In this document: piece after piece, positions 40,771-52,930 of the stretch
Numbering within the stretch: position 1 is the stretch's first letter
Layout: each line of letters starts with the position of its first letter
NCBI GenBank assembly: GCA_904063045.1
Contig: CAJFCJ010000076.1
Location: forward strand, 146,230-200,706
Direction: 5' to 3'
Source of the DNA: Dimorphilus gyrociliatus
Taxonomy: Eukaryota > Annelida > Polychaeta > Dinophilidae
Length of the DNA stretch: 54,477 nt
Notes under the pieces: model-generated
The model's database searches: none
Seen by the model: the letters and a program-made list of their open reading frames with translations, nothing else
Told to the model about the DNA's origin: nothing
Position numbers and translations under genes: made by a program

Positions 40771-43700
40771 ATGGTGAAGCTATCTGAAGCAACAAGAATT
40801 TCTATCTTAAATTGTCTTCAAAGACCAGAAATGTCCATTCGAAAAGTGGCAAAGCTTTTTAAATGTAGTCCAACTACTGTACAAAATATAAAAAATAAAT
40901 TTAAAGATCTAAAAATGATAAAAGATAAGCAAAGAAGTGGTAGACCAAAAAAAGTGACACCAAAGATGGAAAGGCAATTTACCAGGGCATCTAAATCAAA
41001 CCCCAAGTGGACGGCCCATCAGGTATTATATAATTCTGGTATACCAATATCTCTTTCTCTGGGTACAGGAGAAAACGTCCACTGCTTGGAGAAAACGTCC
41101 ACTGGAGAAAACGTCCACTATAAAACTTCAAAGTAAGATATAAGATATTTGATAGATGGAGTTTTTAGAGCAATTTGACAGGAAAAAATGAATAATAAGA
41201 ATTACAAATATTTAAATATTAATATATTGATTAAGTAAAAAGAAGCATTATAACAAGAATGATTGACAACAGTGTAACAACATTAAAGAATAAAGGTATT
41301 TTAAGCTGGTGAATAAATGTCAGAAGCTTTATCAAGTAAGTCCAGGGAGGTAATTGAGGCAATTTCAAATTGTTCCCATAAGCTGAATATTTTGCTCTGA
41401 ATATTCTGATATGCTTTTCTTTGCTGTCTACAAATTTTCTTTTCACTCAGTAATTTTTTATATAGCTTTATCAGATCAGCTTCTCTTTTCAGTTCATCTA
41501 AAAGCAAATAGAATGCAGTGTTAGAGCAAAGATTCTTGTTAAGCCTGTGATGCCATCCTTCAAGATCATTATTTGTCCTTATAGCCTCACCATAAACAGA
41601 CCATACCTCTGGTTTATAAAATCCATTTATCCATTGTGTCTCAATGTACTCCAATAGAGACTTCATTTCAATAGGACTTATTTCTTTAATAGTCTTAAAT
41701 GTTGGTTCTATCAGATCAGAGGGCAGGAATGGTAATGCCATTAATTTCTTCATGATTCTATATTCAGCTTTTTTCTCCTTGTACATCTTACATAATCCTA
41801 ATTCCTGGAAATAAATATGTCAGTTCTATCTAGACCTCAAATACTAAATTAAAGTATTACTTGAATCTTTCTGTATATTGCCTGTGTCCAGTGAAAAACA
41901 CACCCTTTAATGTTTGCTTCAGGATAAGTGAATGATAGTGCTTTCCAAATAGCTTTTTCAAAGTCTACAACAACTTTTTTGGGGCTATGCCCATTTGTTA
42001 AATCTTGTATTGCCTGTTAATTTAACAAATTAGATTATTCAATTTAAAATGCAAAATTATTGTACCTTAAATAATTTCTTGTAGGCTGTCTTTCTCTTAG
42101 ATCCCATAAAAGCAAAAGCCATTGGAATTTGTTTTATTTCTCCATTTTTTTTTATAAATCCATGAATAGAAAAAAGTTGATAAAAAGGGTCTTTCACACA
42201 TTTAAATGTGCCATCCATAAACCATATTTTGCCTTTAGATAATAATTCAATTTGCTTTGTAGTTGAAAATATTAGTATTCTATCATTCTCCATTTGTATA
42301 TCCATTTGTAAAAAATCATCAGGAATAAAAGTTTTAGCCAAGTTGAAGTGAATACTTTGAGGTTCAGCTGGTCTAAACTTCTTTCTTGTCCAGTTTGCCA
42401 GTCTTGTACAATTATCTAGAGATGGAATAACTTCACCAGAACTACAATGTTTCACCAGAACATCTTCAGCTAAACGTTTTCCTGAACTACTGATATCTTT
42501 ATTACAAGCATTTTTTAGTTCATTCCTAATCATTATTTTTTGTTCCAAATCAGGTACTCTTTCATGAGAATGGGATAACTTTCCAGGATAAAAACTGTTC
42601 CCATGCTGACTAACTGTTGCTGAACATTTGTTTCTTTTGTTCCTAACACTGCATATCCAGAATGTTGTCTTGTTTCTTTTTTCTTTAATATTGTAGCAGA
42701 AATTGTTGAAAAGTAGCAAATCTTTTCCTTTCTGGCTCATTCCCTTTAAGATTTTAAATGAATAACTTTCTTTCTCACAATCTGATTTTGGAGAAACTAT
42801 AAATGAAACTTCCATCATATTATTTTGCTGAGCTGGAAGATCTTCAACTAAAACATTGTGTGATTCCATAATACTGCCATTTGTATCATTTCCACTTGAA
42901 TTTCCACAATGATTTTCACAAACAATAGTTTGCTCATTTCTATTATTTGCTGTATCAAAATTTGGTGTTTGTCTTATTTCTTCATTAGCAGATGCACTAG
43001 AAGGTAGCCTTTGAAGTGCAACAATGCATTTCTTCATTGATATGTCACAGCAAATGTTACAATAAAATGATTGATCTGTGAAAAAATATAAAAACATATT
43101 TGTAAGGAAGGATAGTGACAAAAAACTTAAACAAACCTTTATAATCCAAACATTTTTTATGTATTTTAAATAAATGACAGCAAAGCTGACATTTCTCTTG
43201 ATTTTGTCTTCCATATATTCTCTCTTCACAAATGTAACAAATTGGTGCCATGTTCAATTTGGAATCTCTATCAATAACCAACTGTATAAATTTAAAAATT
43301 AAACAATTAACAATAATGATAAACAAAATGGCTGCTATAAAAATAAAGCTAATTTATAAATAAATCATTTCAACACAATATTCTATAACTTACTGATATC
43401 AATTCTAAAGTTTGTGTTTTTTCTGATGGTTTTCAATAGTGAAATATATTTCAAACTGCAAAAAATTCTGAAAAATTGTAGATGAAATATGCACAATATT
43501 CACTTTCCATGAAAAACATAGAAGATCCCAGAACTGTTTCCTGTCTGGATTTCAAAATGGCTACCAAAAGTGATTGCATTATGGGAATGTATTGGATATA
43601 TCTCAAAATCAATAATAAAAATTTAAATTTGAAAAAGTATTTTTTAATATATTCTTCACATAGTGGACGTTTTCTCCAGTGGACGTTTTCTCCAACCAGT

Positions 43701-44490
43701 GGACGTTTTCTCCAATCAGTGGACGTTTTCTCCAGTGGACGTTTTCTCCAGTGGACGTTTTCTCCATAATTCTCTTTCTCTAACAACAGTGAAGCAGGTA
43801 CTACGAAAAAATAACTTAAATGGGAGAATTGCAGCCAAAAAACCTGCTTTATCTAAGAGGCAGATAATAAGTAGGAAAGAGTTCTGTAGAGAGAGAGAAA
43901 ACTGGGGGATTGAAAATTGGAAAAAAGTAATTTTTTCTGATGAATCAAAGGTTGAGCTGCATCCTAGGAGAAGGGAGTTTGTTAGGAGGCCACAGGGTAA
44001 ACGGAATGACCCCAAATATACCACAAAAACAGTAAAATTTGGGGGAGGGAATATAATGGTGTTTGGCTACATTAAGTTCAATGGAGATAGGGGCCTAGCT
44101 TTAGTATCTAATCGCATGACAGCTTTGGATTATGTCAAAATTTTGAGCAGTCATGTTGTCCCAAATTATAGGAGAGGGGAAATTTTCCAGCAGGATGGGG
44201 CTAGCTGTCATACAGCAGCCAGAACAAAAGCGTACCTTGAGAGAAAGGGAGTAGAAACACTGGATCCATGGCCAGCAAACAGCCCAGACCTGAACATAAT
44301 TGAGCAAATATGGGGCATATGCAAAAAACGTTTAATGGCACATAAGCCAAGAAACAAGGATGAGCTGTGGGAGATGTTCAGAGAGGAATTTTATAAAATT
44401 TCAGAATTGGAAATTCAATTCTTATATGAGACAATGGAAAGAAGGCTTAGGGCAGTTGTAGAAGCTAAGGGTATGCACACAAAATATTAA
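40771..44490 (+). CDS. Tc1-type transposase, interrupted only by the nested Phantom element
   Basis: ATG at 40771. The first part (to 41060) has the paired-type helix-turn-helix (SIRKVAKLF, SPTTVQNIKNKF) and a basic AT-hook-like GRPKK. The second part (43782-44490) has the catalytic DDE core: VIFSDESK, IFQQDGASCHTA, and SPDLNIIEQIWG with 35 residues between the second Asp and Glu. Leaving out the insertion and one copy of its 11-bp target duplication gives exactly 999 bases in one frame (332 residues) with no stop. The transposase was therefore intact when the Phantom element landed. Confidence 0.85.
41068..41119 (+). repeat. Left terminal array of Phantom copy 3
   Basis: Three copies of GGAGAAAACGTCCACT, the first two separated by GCTT. 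Confidence 0.9.
41301..43251 (-). CDS. FLYWCH-MULE transposase, four exons (Phantom copy 3)
   Basis: Exons 43251-43137, 43075-42066, 42013-41861 and 41804-41301 join in phase into about 593 residues with no stop; introns 52-61 bp. Start ATG (MAPICYICEE) precedes the first zinc pair. N-terminus: CYIC, CQLC, IHKKC, then CNIC on exon 2; an acidic/polar region; a FLYWCH-type finger (GKDLLLFNN, WICSVRNKRNKCSA, HSHE); and the MULE core with Asp in IWFMDGTFK, Asp in VVDFEKA followed by GCVFHWTQ, and Glu in NNDLEGWHHRLN. All three catalytic residues are present. Exon positions match copy 2, except that exons 2 and 3 of copy 2 are fused here. Confidence 0.85.
43662..43765 (-). repeat. Right terminal array of Phantom copy 3
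   Basis: Six copies of AGTGGACGTTTTCTCC, some separated by AACC or AATC, inverted relative to the left array (three copies). Confidence 0.9.
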
Positions 44491-44599
44491 GGCATTAAAA
44501 AATATAATATCCTGTAAATAACAGTCAAAATAAGAACAAAAAAATACTTTTAATATTCTTTTAGAGTAATTTTTGTGATTGTAACAAGTACTTATGCTC

Positions 44600-44801
44600 C
44601 CATAGAAATAGGCCTACCACATTAAAATATCAATAATTCAGAGATTTGAAATGAAAAACGTATATTTTCTCTCTATAATGATAAGAAGAATATTACTAAA
44701 TATAATAATATCCTTCATTTTCATTCTTTAAATACGGAAAGAGAAAAAATCAAGAAAATATTATTTTTTTGAGGTGTAACAGTGACTTACTGCCTGTACT
44801 G
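44600..44801 (-). repeat. Right inverted repeat of the Tc1 element
   Basis: Counterpart of 40440-40645; ends CCTGTACTG followed by TA. Confidence 0.85.
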
Positions 44802-44806
44802 TATAT

Positions 44807-45441
44807 TGTACTGCTCTTGCTGGCAAAATCTATGCGTTTGCAAGTTATAACAATACTGGTTCTACTCGAACCTTTAAACAAATGTTTAAATTAAAATGGT
44901 TTATTCGCAATAATAATACTTAAGCAAGTAACAATATGAGAGTTCGATAGCAGAGTAGATAGTTTGTAAAAGCAGGTTGCCAAATTACCAAACTGTCTTC
45001 TAATGTTGAGGAGTAGATGGATGGTTCCAGTGGAGGTTGTTTCCAGATGATTTTCCCAGGTCCTTGGGTCCAGATGGAAGCTGCATGCCAAATGAGAATA
45101 ATGAGAATTTATATACTTTGAGGTTTGTCTCTGACATCCAATCATCACTTTACAGTTGCCGAAATGTGTAGTTCATATTTATCTTTAGTAACAGGATGTT
45201 ACAAGGTTCAACATTTAGGAAGGTTAATTGAATTATAACTTGGCCACACCCTAGGCAAGTTAATTAAATTATAACCTGGCCAAACCTTTATTGGTAATTA
45301 AAGATGAGCCTTCAAGCTGACTAATCAGACTTATGTTTGGCCAATGTTATAGCATTTTCTTGCGTAGGTTTTAAGATGTACATGTATATGTTGCATAAAA
45401 TAATAGAGTTCAAGCATGTAAAATATAACCAAAGTTGTACA
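44807..45441 (-). repeat. Solo LTR of the element-1 family
   Basis: 635 bp, reverse orientation, with a 4-bp duplication ATAT on both sides (44803-44806, 45442-45445). It agrees with the 3' LTR of element 1 at every position where that differs from the 5' LTR. It landed directly beside the Tc1 target TA. Confidence 0.95.
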
Positions 45442-45673
45442 ATATATATATATATGCCACAGACAGATTTAGAAATAGACAAGTAATCTTTAAAAGTATA
45501 CACCATGTCAATTTACCTGTCTCTTTTTATATTCATGATTCTAATCAAAAGCTCCTTTAATTTAGGTAAAATTTAAATATTTCTTTTGAGATCAACAGAA
45601 AATGTTTAAGAAATAATCTTCTTTCATCAACATATTCTGTCTTATCATTTAATGTTTATTCAATTATTTCTAG

Positions 45674-46386
45674 CCTGTAATTTCAATTTGGAAGAACAGC
45701 AGGAATTTATTGGAACAATGATATATGATATAAATTTAAATTGGGTACCATCTCAAAGTGTTCAAGATTGCAAAGAATTATGTCAATATATACCGAATTG
45801 CAAGTAAAATATCCTTTCTTTATAATTAAATTACACTTTAAACTGAAGTTTTTGTTTTTTTTTAGGAGCTTTGTTCACAAACCACAAAGATATAATTTAT
45901 TTTCAAACATAAAAGCTGGCAATAATCAAGGAAGTGACTTCTATTATGAAAAATCATCTACTTGTGGTATAAGATACAAATGTTTAATAGTTACATATTA
46001 TACATACTCGATTTTTCAGACAACCTTGACCTTGATTTACGTAATAATATCTCTGTTTTCAATGTTCTATAAAAAAATATTTCTATTAATTGTGAAATTT
46101 TTTCAAAAAAGGGACTCTTCATAAAATTCCAGATACAGAACTTAATACTGATTGGTTTTTTAAAGGTTTAGCTATGCTCAATGATTGAAAAAAGTGGTGT
46201 AAACAATTCTTTCCATACAAGTTAGTTTTATTTTAGGAATATTCATAATATAAATTTTGTAAAAAATATCTATTTATAGAACAATAAATTATAGTCCTGA
46301 AAATGTATGCTACTTCTATAAACAGCCTTATTCTGCTTTCTCACCAAATACAGTATCAGGACGGAATGTTTATCTTGCAGATCCTG
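45674..46386 (+). CDS. PAN/Apple-type domain exons of a secreted or surface protein
   Basis: Exon 45674-45803 (after TTATTTCTAG) encodes CNFNLEEQQ, LNWVPSQSVQDCKELCQYI and PNCK; a 62-bp intron follows; exon 45866-45966 joins in phase (SFVHKPQRYNLFS, ending STC). A third exon-like block at 46280-46386 encodes SPENVCYFYKQPYSAF and NVYLADPG and ends at a donor, but its phase does not fit directly, so an exon or boundary is missed. The pattern DCxxLCxxxPxCxxF is that of PAN/Apple modules, which bind proteins or carbohydrates outside the cell. Neither gene end was found. Confidence 0.55.
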
Positions 46387-47022
46387 GTAAAATATTAATA
46401 TATATACCAGTTAATTTCACTTTACACCAAATTCTTTCATCTACCCATTTTATTATATTTACAATTAACTTATCATTATAATACAATCAGCATATTGGGT
46501 GATTTTTAAGAGAGTTTGCAGGCATCCAACACAGCTTTCAAATTTTAGATTGATTTCGGTTTTCATATTAAAGTATGGGCATATCATATTTGAAGTCAGG
46601 TACTAATATACTTCTCAAAAATTTATTTGGATAATATTGGTAAAGCTCATTTGATGTCAGGACCACACTATCTCAATAGACATTTTTTCACTTATTATAA
46701 TAGAGAAAGTAGATGAAAAAGTTTGGTAGTGAATTTTGGTTTTAATTATAGATTCAACAATTTTTGGAGAAAGGAGATAGAGAACACGTCAAAACAACTT
46801 TGGTTAGTGCGGGACTGGATTGGATAGGTTGGATAGCATAAAATAATAAAAACCACTCTATATGAACTGTTGTGATTTTGGGTTAGGGTTAAAGGTAAAA
46901 AATTGTGATTCTTTCTCCTATATCTATTGGGAAATAAGTTAAAAGCTGTCCCTGAAAGTAAATACTAAATTTATAGAGCTTTGTTTATATCATATTCTTT
47001 TGTTATCATTTCGAAATACTAC
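46387..47022. other. No gene seen
   Basis: AT-rich. A single GGGTTAGGGTT stretch lies at about 46880. Further exons of either the PAN gene (plus) or the NLR gene (minus) could lie here unseen. Confidence 0.4.
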
Positions 47023-50000
47023 TCACCAGTAGCTTACAATTGAAGGTACAGTATGAATTCCAAAATCGGAGTCTCTTATATCCGGATGCCCATGATTTAT
47101 AGTTTTGGAAGCTCCGCTACTGCCATTAAAATATTGTTTTCCTATTTTAATGACAGATTGCTTGTCAAAACATTTATTAAAAATCTTCAAATGCTTTACA
47201 TCTTTTAATAATTTCAACATTGAAACAATAGAGTTGACAGTATCATTTTGAAAACTGCAATTTGCGATATTGAGAGCCATTAATTCTTTACAACTATTGG
47301 CCAATTGATTAAAAATTATTGAACCATTTTCTTCTAATTTATTAAAAGATATATCAAGATGTTGTAATAATGATGAATTTTCCAAAACATTTACTAAATG
47401 AGGTGTAATACTTTCATCAAAACCGCAATTCGAGAAGGATAACATATAGAAATTATTCTTCTGCAAAGCTAATCCTTCAAAGATTTCCTTACCCAAAAAA
47501 GAACCAAAATTATTTCCAGACATATCCAAACTACCCAGATAAGGTTGATTATTCAATGCATGTACAATTTCAGTAGAATTTTCTGAATTAAAATTACATT
47601 CTCTCAAATCCAATACTATTAAACCTTTACAAAATTTTGACAAAACTTTAAATAATTGAATCGCAACGCTGTTTTCAAACTTATTTTTTGAAATTATTAA
47701 CTCTTGTAGATGTTTTTGTTTTCGGATTATTTTTACTAAAAGTTCAGTAGATTCTTTACAAAGTGAACAAGAGCTACAATTTAATTTGATCAATTGAGTA
47801 CTTTTCTCAGAAATTGGGAAAAATATTGATTTTGCTCCCTTCTCTACAGTACATTTGGAGATATTTAAATTTGTTAATTCTTTAAAATCATCTTTATTTA
47901 ATGTACGAGAATTTTCAATTGCCATTGAAAATCCGCAATTTTCAAGATTTAATTCAGAAATTTTTGTACAACTTTCCTTGGCAATTTTAAAAATTACTGA
48001 ATTATTTTCCATAGAAAAATTATTGAAAGATAAATCTAAATTTTGAATTGCTGTCATCTCTTTTACTCCTTTTGTAATATCTTCTGTAATTTCAGAATTT
48101 AGATTACATTTTGACAGATAAAGACTTTTTAAATTTTGCATTTTTTTGGAAATTGTTGCAAAAATTATTTTTCCAACTTTATTTCTAATTTCATTATTTG
48201 AAATATTAAAATATTCCAGGTGAGATAATTCTTCTAACGCGATTTTTAAATTTTCGCCAATAGTTTCGTTCATATTACACGAACTTATGTTCAAGTTTTT
48301 TAATTTTTTAATATTTTTAGATACATTTTTTAGTAGTGCATTTCCGGTTTCTGATCCTAGATTATTTTCTGATAGAATCAATTGGCAAAGGTTCTTTTGT
48401 TCTCCTATGGCTTTACTCAACAAACTTCCGTGAATGCTACTCAATCCGCAATTGACGAGTTTCAGACATGTTAAAGTTTTGCAGTCAGTTGAAAGTAGAC
48501 TAAAAATATCATTCTTGTTCTGATCACTCATTTCCGTATTGCAAAGTTGAACAGTTTGAATTGATGATAACATTTTCAAAGCTTCTTTACATATATGGAA
48601 TTTTTTACTATTTGTCAAATATATTTCAAGATCAACATCTTCAAAGTTCGTACAACTGATTTTCATAATTTCAAATAATTTTTTAAATGGAATTTCTGCA
48701 TTTTCAATAGACGCCGACTGATTCAACATTAATAGAACAGAATTAATAAGAGTTTTAGCTTTTTCCAGATTAAATTCTTTGCTGTTTATAAACTGTTTTG
48801 GATCAACATCATTCCAATCGTTTAAATAGTATTCATTAAAATTGGAATTGAATTTCGAAAGAGAATCTAATTCGCAAAGAATACAAGATATCTCCAGCAA
48901 GTGTTTAGATTCTAATTTATTTCCGTACAAATATAATTCAATTGGTTTTGCAGTTGATCTGTGCAGTTTTTCCAGAAGACCAACAATAGCAGAATATTTA
49001 AAAGTGTTGTTAGATAAATCCAATACTTTTAGGTGCAATAGGTTATCAAGAATTTGCTTAAATTCTATTAGAAAATCATCTTTCAATTTGCAAGAAGACA
49101 ATATCAAATCTTTCAGACAAGTCGAGGAAAAGGATATATCTTTTAGACTAATTTCACTCAAATCATTGTTTGAATAGTCTAAACTTTCAATATTGATAAA
49201 CTTCTTTGGAAATAATTGACTTTTAAGGTCACAATTGCGTAATGTAATAGAAAAATCCTTCTGACTATTTGAATTGATATAACTCAACAAGTTTCTAACT
49301 GTTTTCTCCCTTAAATTGATATTATTGATTATAATATTTCTTAACTTTTTACAACTGCCAAATATTTCTGGTAATTTATCAATTTGACAACCAAAATCAT
49401 TAACAACCTTATCTAATTTGATAGATGAAAGTCTATCTTTTTTGATATCATCTAAAATCTTATGAATTGCTACGGCATTAGAGTTCATTCCAAATTCCAG
49501 ATTTTTAATTAAACCCTTCTTTATATTCCAGTTAAGCGTTTCAAAAACTTTTCCAAATTCATCGTCATTCAATTGAACAACTGGTAGAGCAACACTTTTT
49601 AATTTGTTTTTTGTAAATAGGCCTTTGAAAAATGATAATTTGCTATCATCTTCAATGCATATCTTATTCAATTTACATTGTTCAATATTTCTGTGAGAAT
49701 AAAGGAAATGTTTGAAAATATCTTCTTTCAATGACAAATGACAATCATTTATACAAAGGGAGTTTATCTTTCTTAATTTTCCCAAAATTGTTTTTAAAAC
49801 AGGCAGAACTATATCTGGCGAATTGCCAGAAAAGTCTACTTTCTCTAAAAGATAACTTTGCCCGAAATATTCTTCCAGATATATGCATTCATTCACTGAA
49901 AACTGGCAATGAGATAGATTAATTTTTTTCAAACATCCAAGATCTTTTAAACAGTTGCAGAAGACTGCAACACTGCCAGCTGCAAAAAAAATAGATATTT

Positions 50001-52264
50001 TTTAAAATTGATATATTTGTTTATTTTGTGTCTTACCAGAGAATTTGCTATAAGATAAGTTTAATTTGATAATATTCTTAAGATATTTAAAAAAGACAAT
50101 ATTTTCAGATGTAAATGTTATACAGCAATCTTCTAATTCCAGTTTTTCCAAAGACTTATGGTCCTCCAATTTCTGATAGTAATTTTCAAACTGTTCATTG
50201 TTTTTGCTAAAATTCATATTTTTGAGGCAAAGTTTATTGATCCTGTTAAAAGTGAATAATATCTCGGGAATAATGGAAAATGATAATTGACAGTGTACTC
50301 CATTATCAATACACATTTCTTGAAGACAATTTTTAATTGATGATTTTGCAATTTGAAAAATATCTTGAAAATTGAATTTTACATTCTTTAGCGATAATTT
50401 TGTAATTTGTATCCTTAAAGTTGAAGCAATAATCTTCCAAGCAGTTGTCAATAATGAGCCGCCATTTTGATGAAAAGTTCTCATTTTTCCCTTGACAAGT
50501 TTTTGTTGAGTATCGTTTAAAATTTCCATCAATTCTAAAATATCTAAATTTTGTGATATAAATATAAAAAAAACTTGAGAATCTAAATGTTGAAGAATTT
50601 TAAAAACTCTTAAAATTTTTGATGGATTAATATTTTTCCTGATTAAATCACCAAGTTCAATAGCATTTTTATTAAAATGAGGTTGGGAATCTTTATTTAA
50701 ATCTCCATTTTTCGTTCTTTGAAAATATGTCAGAATATATTCTGCTAAAAAATAATCTTCAAATAAGGAATTAACAAATTTTAAATTTTGATCTAATTCC
50801 TCAACAATCAGACCCATTTTTAGTGCAATTTCGTAATCATTTGTTACTTTGATTGATTTTTTTAGGATAATTTTAGTGAATGAAGCCTTTGACAATTGTT
50901 CAATAATTCTATTTGATTTTATGTTGAATTTCTTGGATAAATTCTTTACAAAGTATTTGAAAATATTAAATTCATTAATTTGGGAAAAATCTGATATTCT
51001 TTCAAAAGTTACTGCAGTGATATAAGCCATAAATGGAGACGAACAAGCTCTGTGTAGATCATTTTTCATTCGTAGCCATTTTATAAGTTTATAAGTTTTT
51101 TTAAAATTTTTGAAGTGATTTTGGAAGAATTCTTTGTAGTTTATCTCATTAAATCCAGTTATTGTATACACATTATTGTAAATTTTTAGGAGATTTCTAC
51201 TTTGATTATTCTTCTTCATCCAAACAAACAGAGGATATCTGAATGATGAAACCTCTCCTCTAACAATATTCTCTAAATGTTCAAATATTCTCTTTTTCCT
51301 TTGAAATTCGCTTTCGTTTACAGAATAGTCAATAAACAAAACGGGTATACAATTTTTATAAATTCGACATTCAAAAAGGAAATATTCAAGAAGACTTGCT
51401 GTTATTGAAGTTTTTTTTTTTTTGAAATTTTGATCCAAAATGGCTTGTAGAAAAGTTTGATTTTCTTGCACATCTTCTAAATTTAAAGAGAAAAAGAGAA
51501 AATTATTATAAAAATCTTTCTCTGTTGCCCATAAATATTGAAAATGCTTGAATAAGAATGTTTTGCCAATACCAGTTTCTCCTTGTATTAAAATACTTAA
51601 ATTCGAATCCGGTTGTTGTTTTGATGTGATGTTATATCTTTCAAATTCGTATTTTTCGAATTCTGTTAATTTTAATAGAATGTTTCTATAGTCTTCTCTA
51701 TTTGAATTTTCCCGCAGAGCCTTAGAAATATTGATTGGTGTAAACACATCTTTCAACCTCCTGTACTTTGAAGATAAAAGTGGTTTAACTACTCCATATT
51801 TATCCGTTTTATAACTTTTCATTTCTTTTTTCATTTCTTCCCAGAGATTTCCAATTTTTAAGAATAATCTTTCGGCAGGACCTTTCCCTAATTTTTCTAA
51901 AATTTCCAGAAAGACGTAACAAGTTAAAGATAATATTTTTCTTTCAACAAATTCTTCAAATTGATCAAAAAACATATCTTTATCGCTATTTTCGCAACAT
52001 TTAGATACACAAACGTTGAAAAATCTCTCATCACCTCGAAAATTCAGAATATCTCTTCTAAAATATACCAATACGGCATCCATTATTGAAATTATTGGCA
52101 ATTACAAACGAGGAAGACAGGTTTATTGCGTTCAACGAAAATAGCCCTTTAATCTTGTGGATTTCTTCAAATATTTTAAAAGCTTCTCTCTCTTTCGCAC
52201 ACTGCAAATCGAAAAGAAAAATAGGATTGCAAAATGAATTATTTTTATCAGCTTTTATGTCCAT
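47023..52264 (-). CDS. NACHT-LRR (NLR-type) receptor, three exons
   Basis: Exon 1 52264-52110 (ATG at 52264), 52-bp intron (GTTTGT to TTTTAG), exon 2 52057-50037, 57-bp intron (GTAAGA to TTTGCAG), exon 3 49979-47023. Phases agree and give about 1710 residues with no stop. The N-terminal ~200 residues match no domain I recognise. NACHT: P-loop GETGIGKT near residue 211, a weak Walker B (VLFIDYS), TGFNEINYKEFFQNHF, and the winged-helix end FVNSLFEDYFLAEYIL. From about residue 600 to the end are ribonuclease-inhibitor-type LRRs of 28-29 residues (LDLSNN, LNISSCN, LDISFNK). By family this is a cytosolic pattern sensor of innate immunity that oligomerises through NACHT. The last codons overlap a GTGAGT donor, so a further exon may exist. 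Confidence 0.85.
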
Positions 52265-52930
52265 AAAGGTCACATTATTGATTTATAGAAAAGCAGTCAT
52301 TGTTGTCAGTTTGTTGATGATGTTTTTATATCATATTTTTTACAATTTAGTAACGCCATCTGTAGTATAAATGTAGAATTTTTACAGAAGATCTAGATAA
52401 CCAGGTAAAAAAATATGTGCCTAGAGCAACAGTTTAATTGTCCATAATGTTGACATTAACATTATTGACTCATTATCCAGCAAAGCTTAACTAAAGAGGG
52501 TTGAAAAGATGAATACAGTTGTGAAAAGTCCTTAATTTACATTATATTGTTTTAGTTGTTATGATTTATGATTTCTTATGTCAGTCCTTTTTAATTGAAT
52601 AGTTTTCAATAGTAGAATTTTTTTACACTATTTCAGGTTGAGATGATCAAAAATGATCACATTTTTTTGACTAGAAGATGGAAGTAACACTTAAATTTTC
52701 TCTTCCAATATCCCTCATTAATCCTCCATAAATGTCATTTGTAATTTTGAAATTGTTAATAGTCCTATTAATGTGAATAAACTGAACTAAAAACACAACT
52801 TAAGGTTACAGTTTAATTGATATATAGTGATATGGTGCAGTTGTTGTATTAAGATACAGTGATAGTTAAAATTTAACTTTCACTCAATTTACAAATACAA
52901 AATATTGCTTTATTGATATTTTATATTTTG
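52265..52930. other. No gene seen; likely 5' region of the NLR gene
   Basis: AT-rich, no conserved frame. The NLR promoter should lie near 52265-52400, but no clear TATA box stands out. Confidence 0.35.

Larger units (their letters stand above)
41061..43770 (-). mobile_element. Intact Phantom-type (FLYWCH/MULE) DNA transposon, copy 3, nested in Tc1
   Basis: 2.71 kb flanked by a perfect 11-bp duplication TCTCTTTCTCT (41050-41060 and 43771-43781). Ends consist of opposed tandem arrays of GGAGAAAACGTCCACT. It holds a complete four-exon transposase on the minus strand. The perfect duplication and intact gene indicate a recent insertion. Confidence 0.9.
40440..44801 (+). mobile_element. Tc1-type DNA transposon carrying a nested Phantom element
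   Basis: Long inverted repeats start CAGTACTGGCAGTAAG (40440) and, on the other strand, CAGTACAGGCAGTAAG (44801), and stay similar for about 200 bp. TA dinucleotides flank it (40438-40439, 44802-44803), the Tc1/mariner target. The transposase is split by a Mutator-like element at 41061-43770. Confidence 0.9.

Noticed and set aside
43662-43765. Regular 16-bp repeats resembling a CRISPR array
   Set aside because: Units are head to tail with 0-4 bp between them, not spacers, and the inverted counterpart lies at 41068-41119. They are transposon termini in a eukaryotic genome.
46740-46930. Possible MITE with inverted GGAGAAAGGAGATAG-like ends
   Set aside because: The two arms do not align in the same order, and there is no flanking duplication.
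52058-52101. TTG-led start of the NLR at 52101 (single-exon N-terminus)
   Set aside because: A 52-bp GT-AG intron links the upstream ATG exon in correct phase, giving a longer and more natural N-terminus; the TTG frame lies in that intron.
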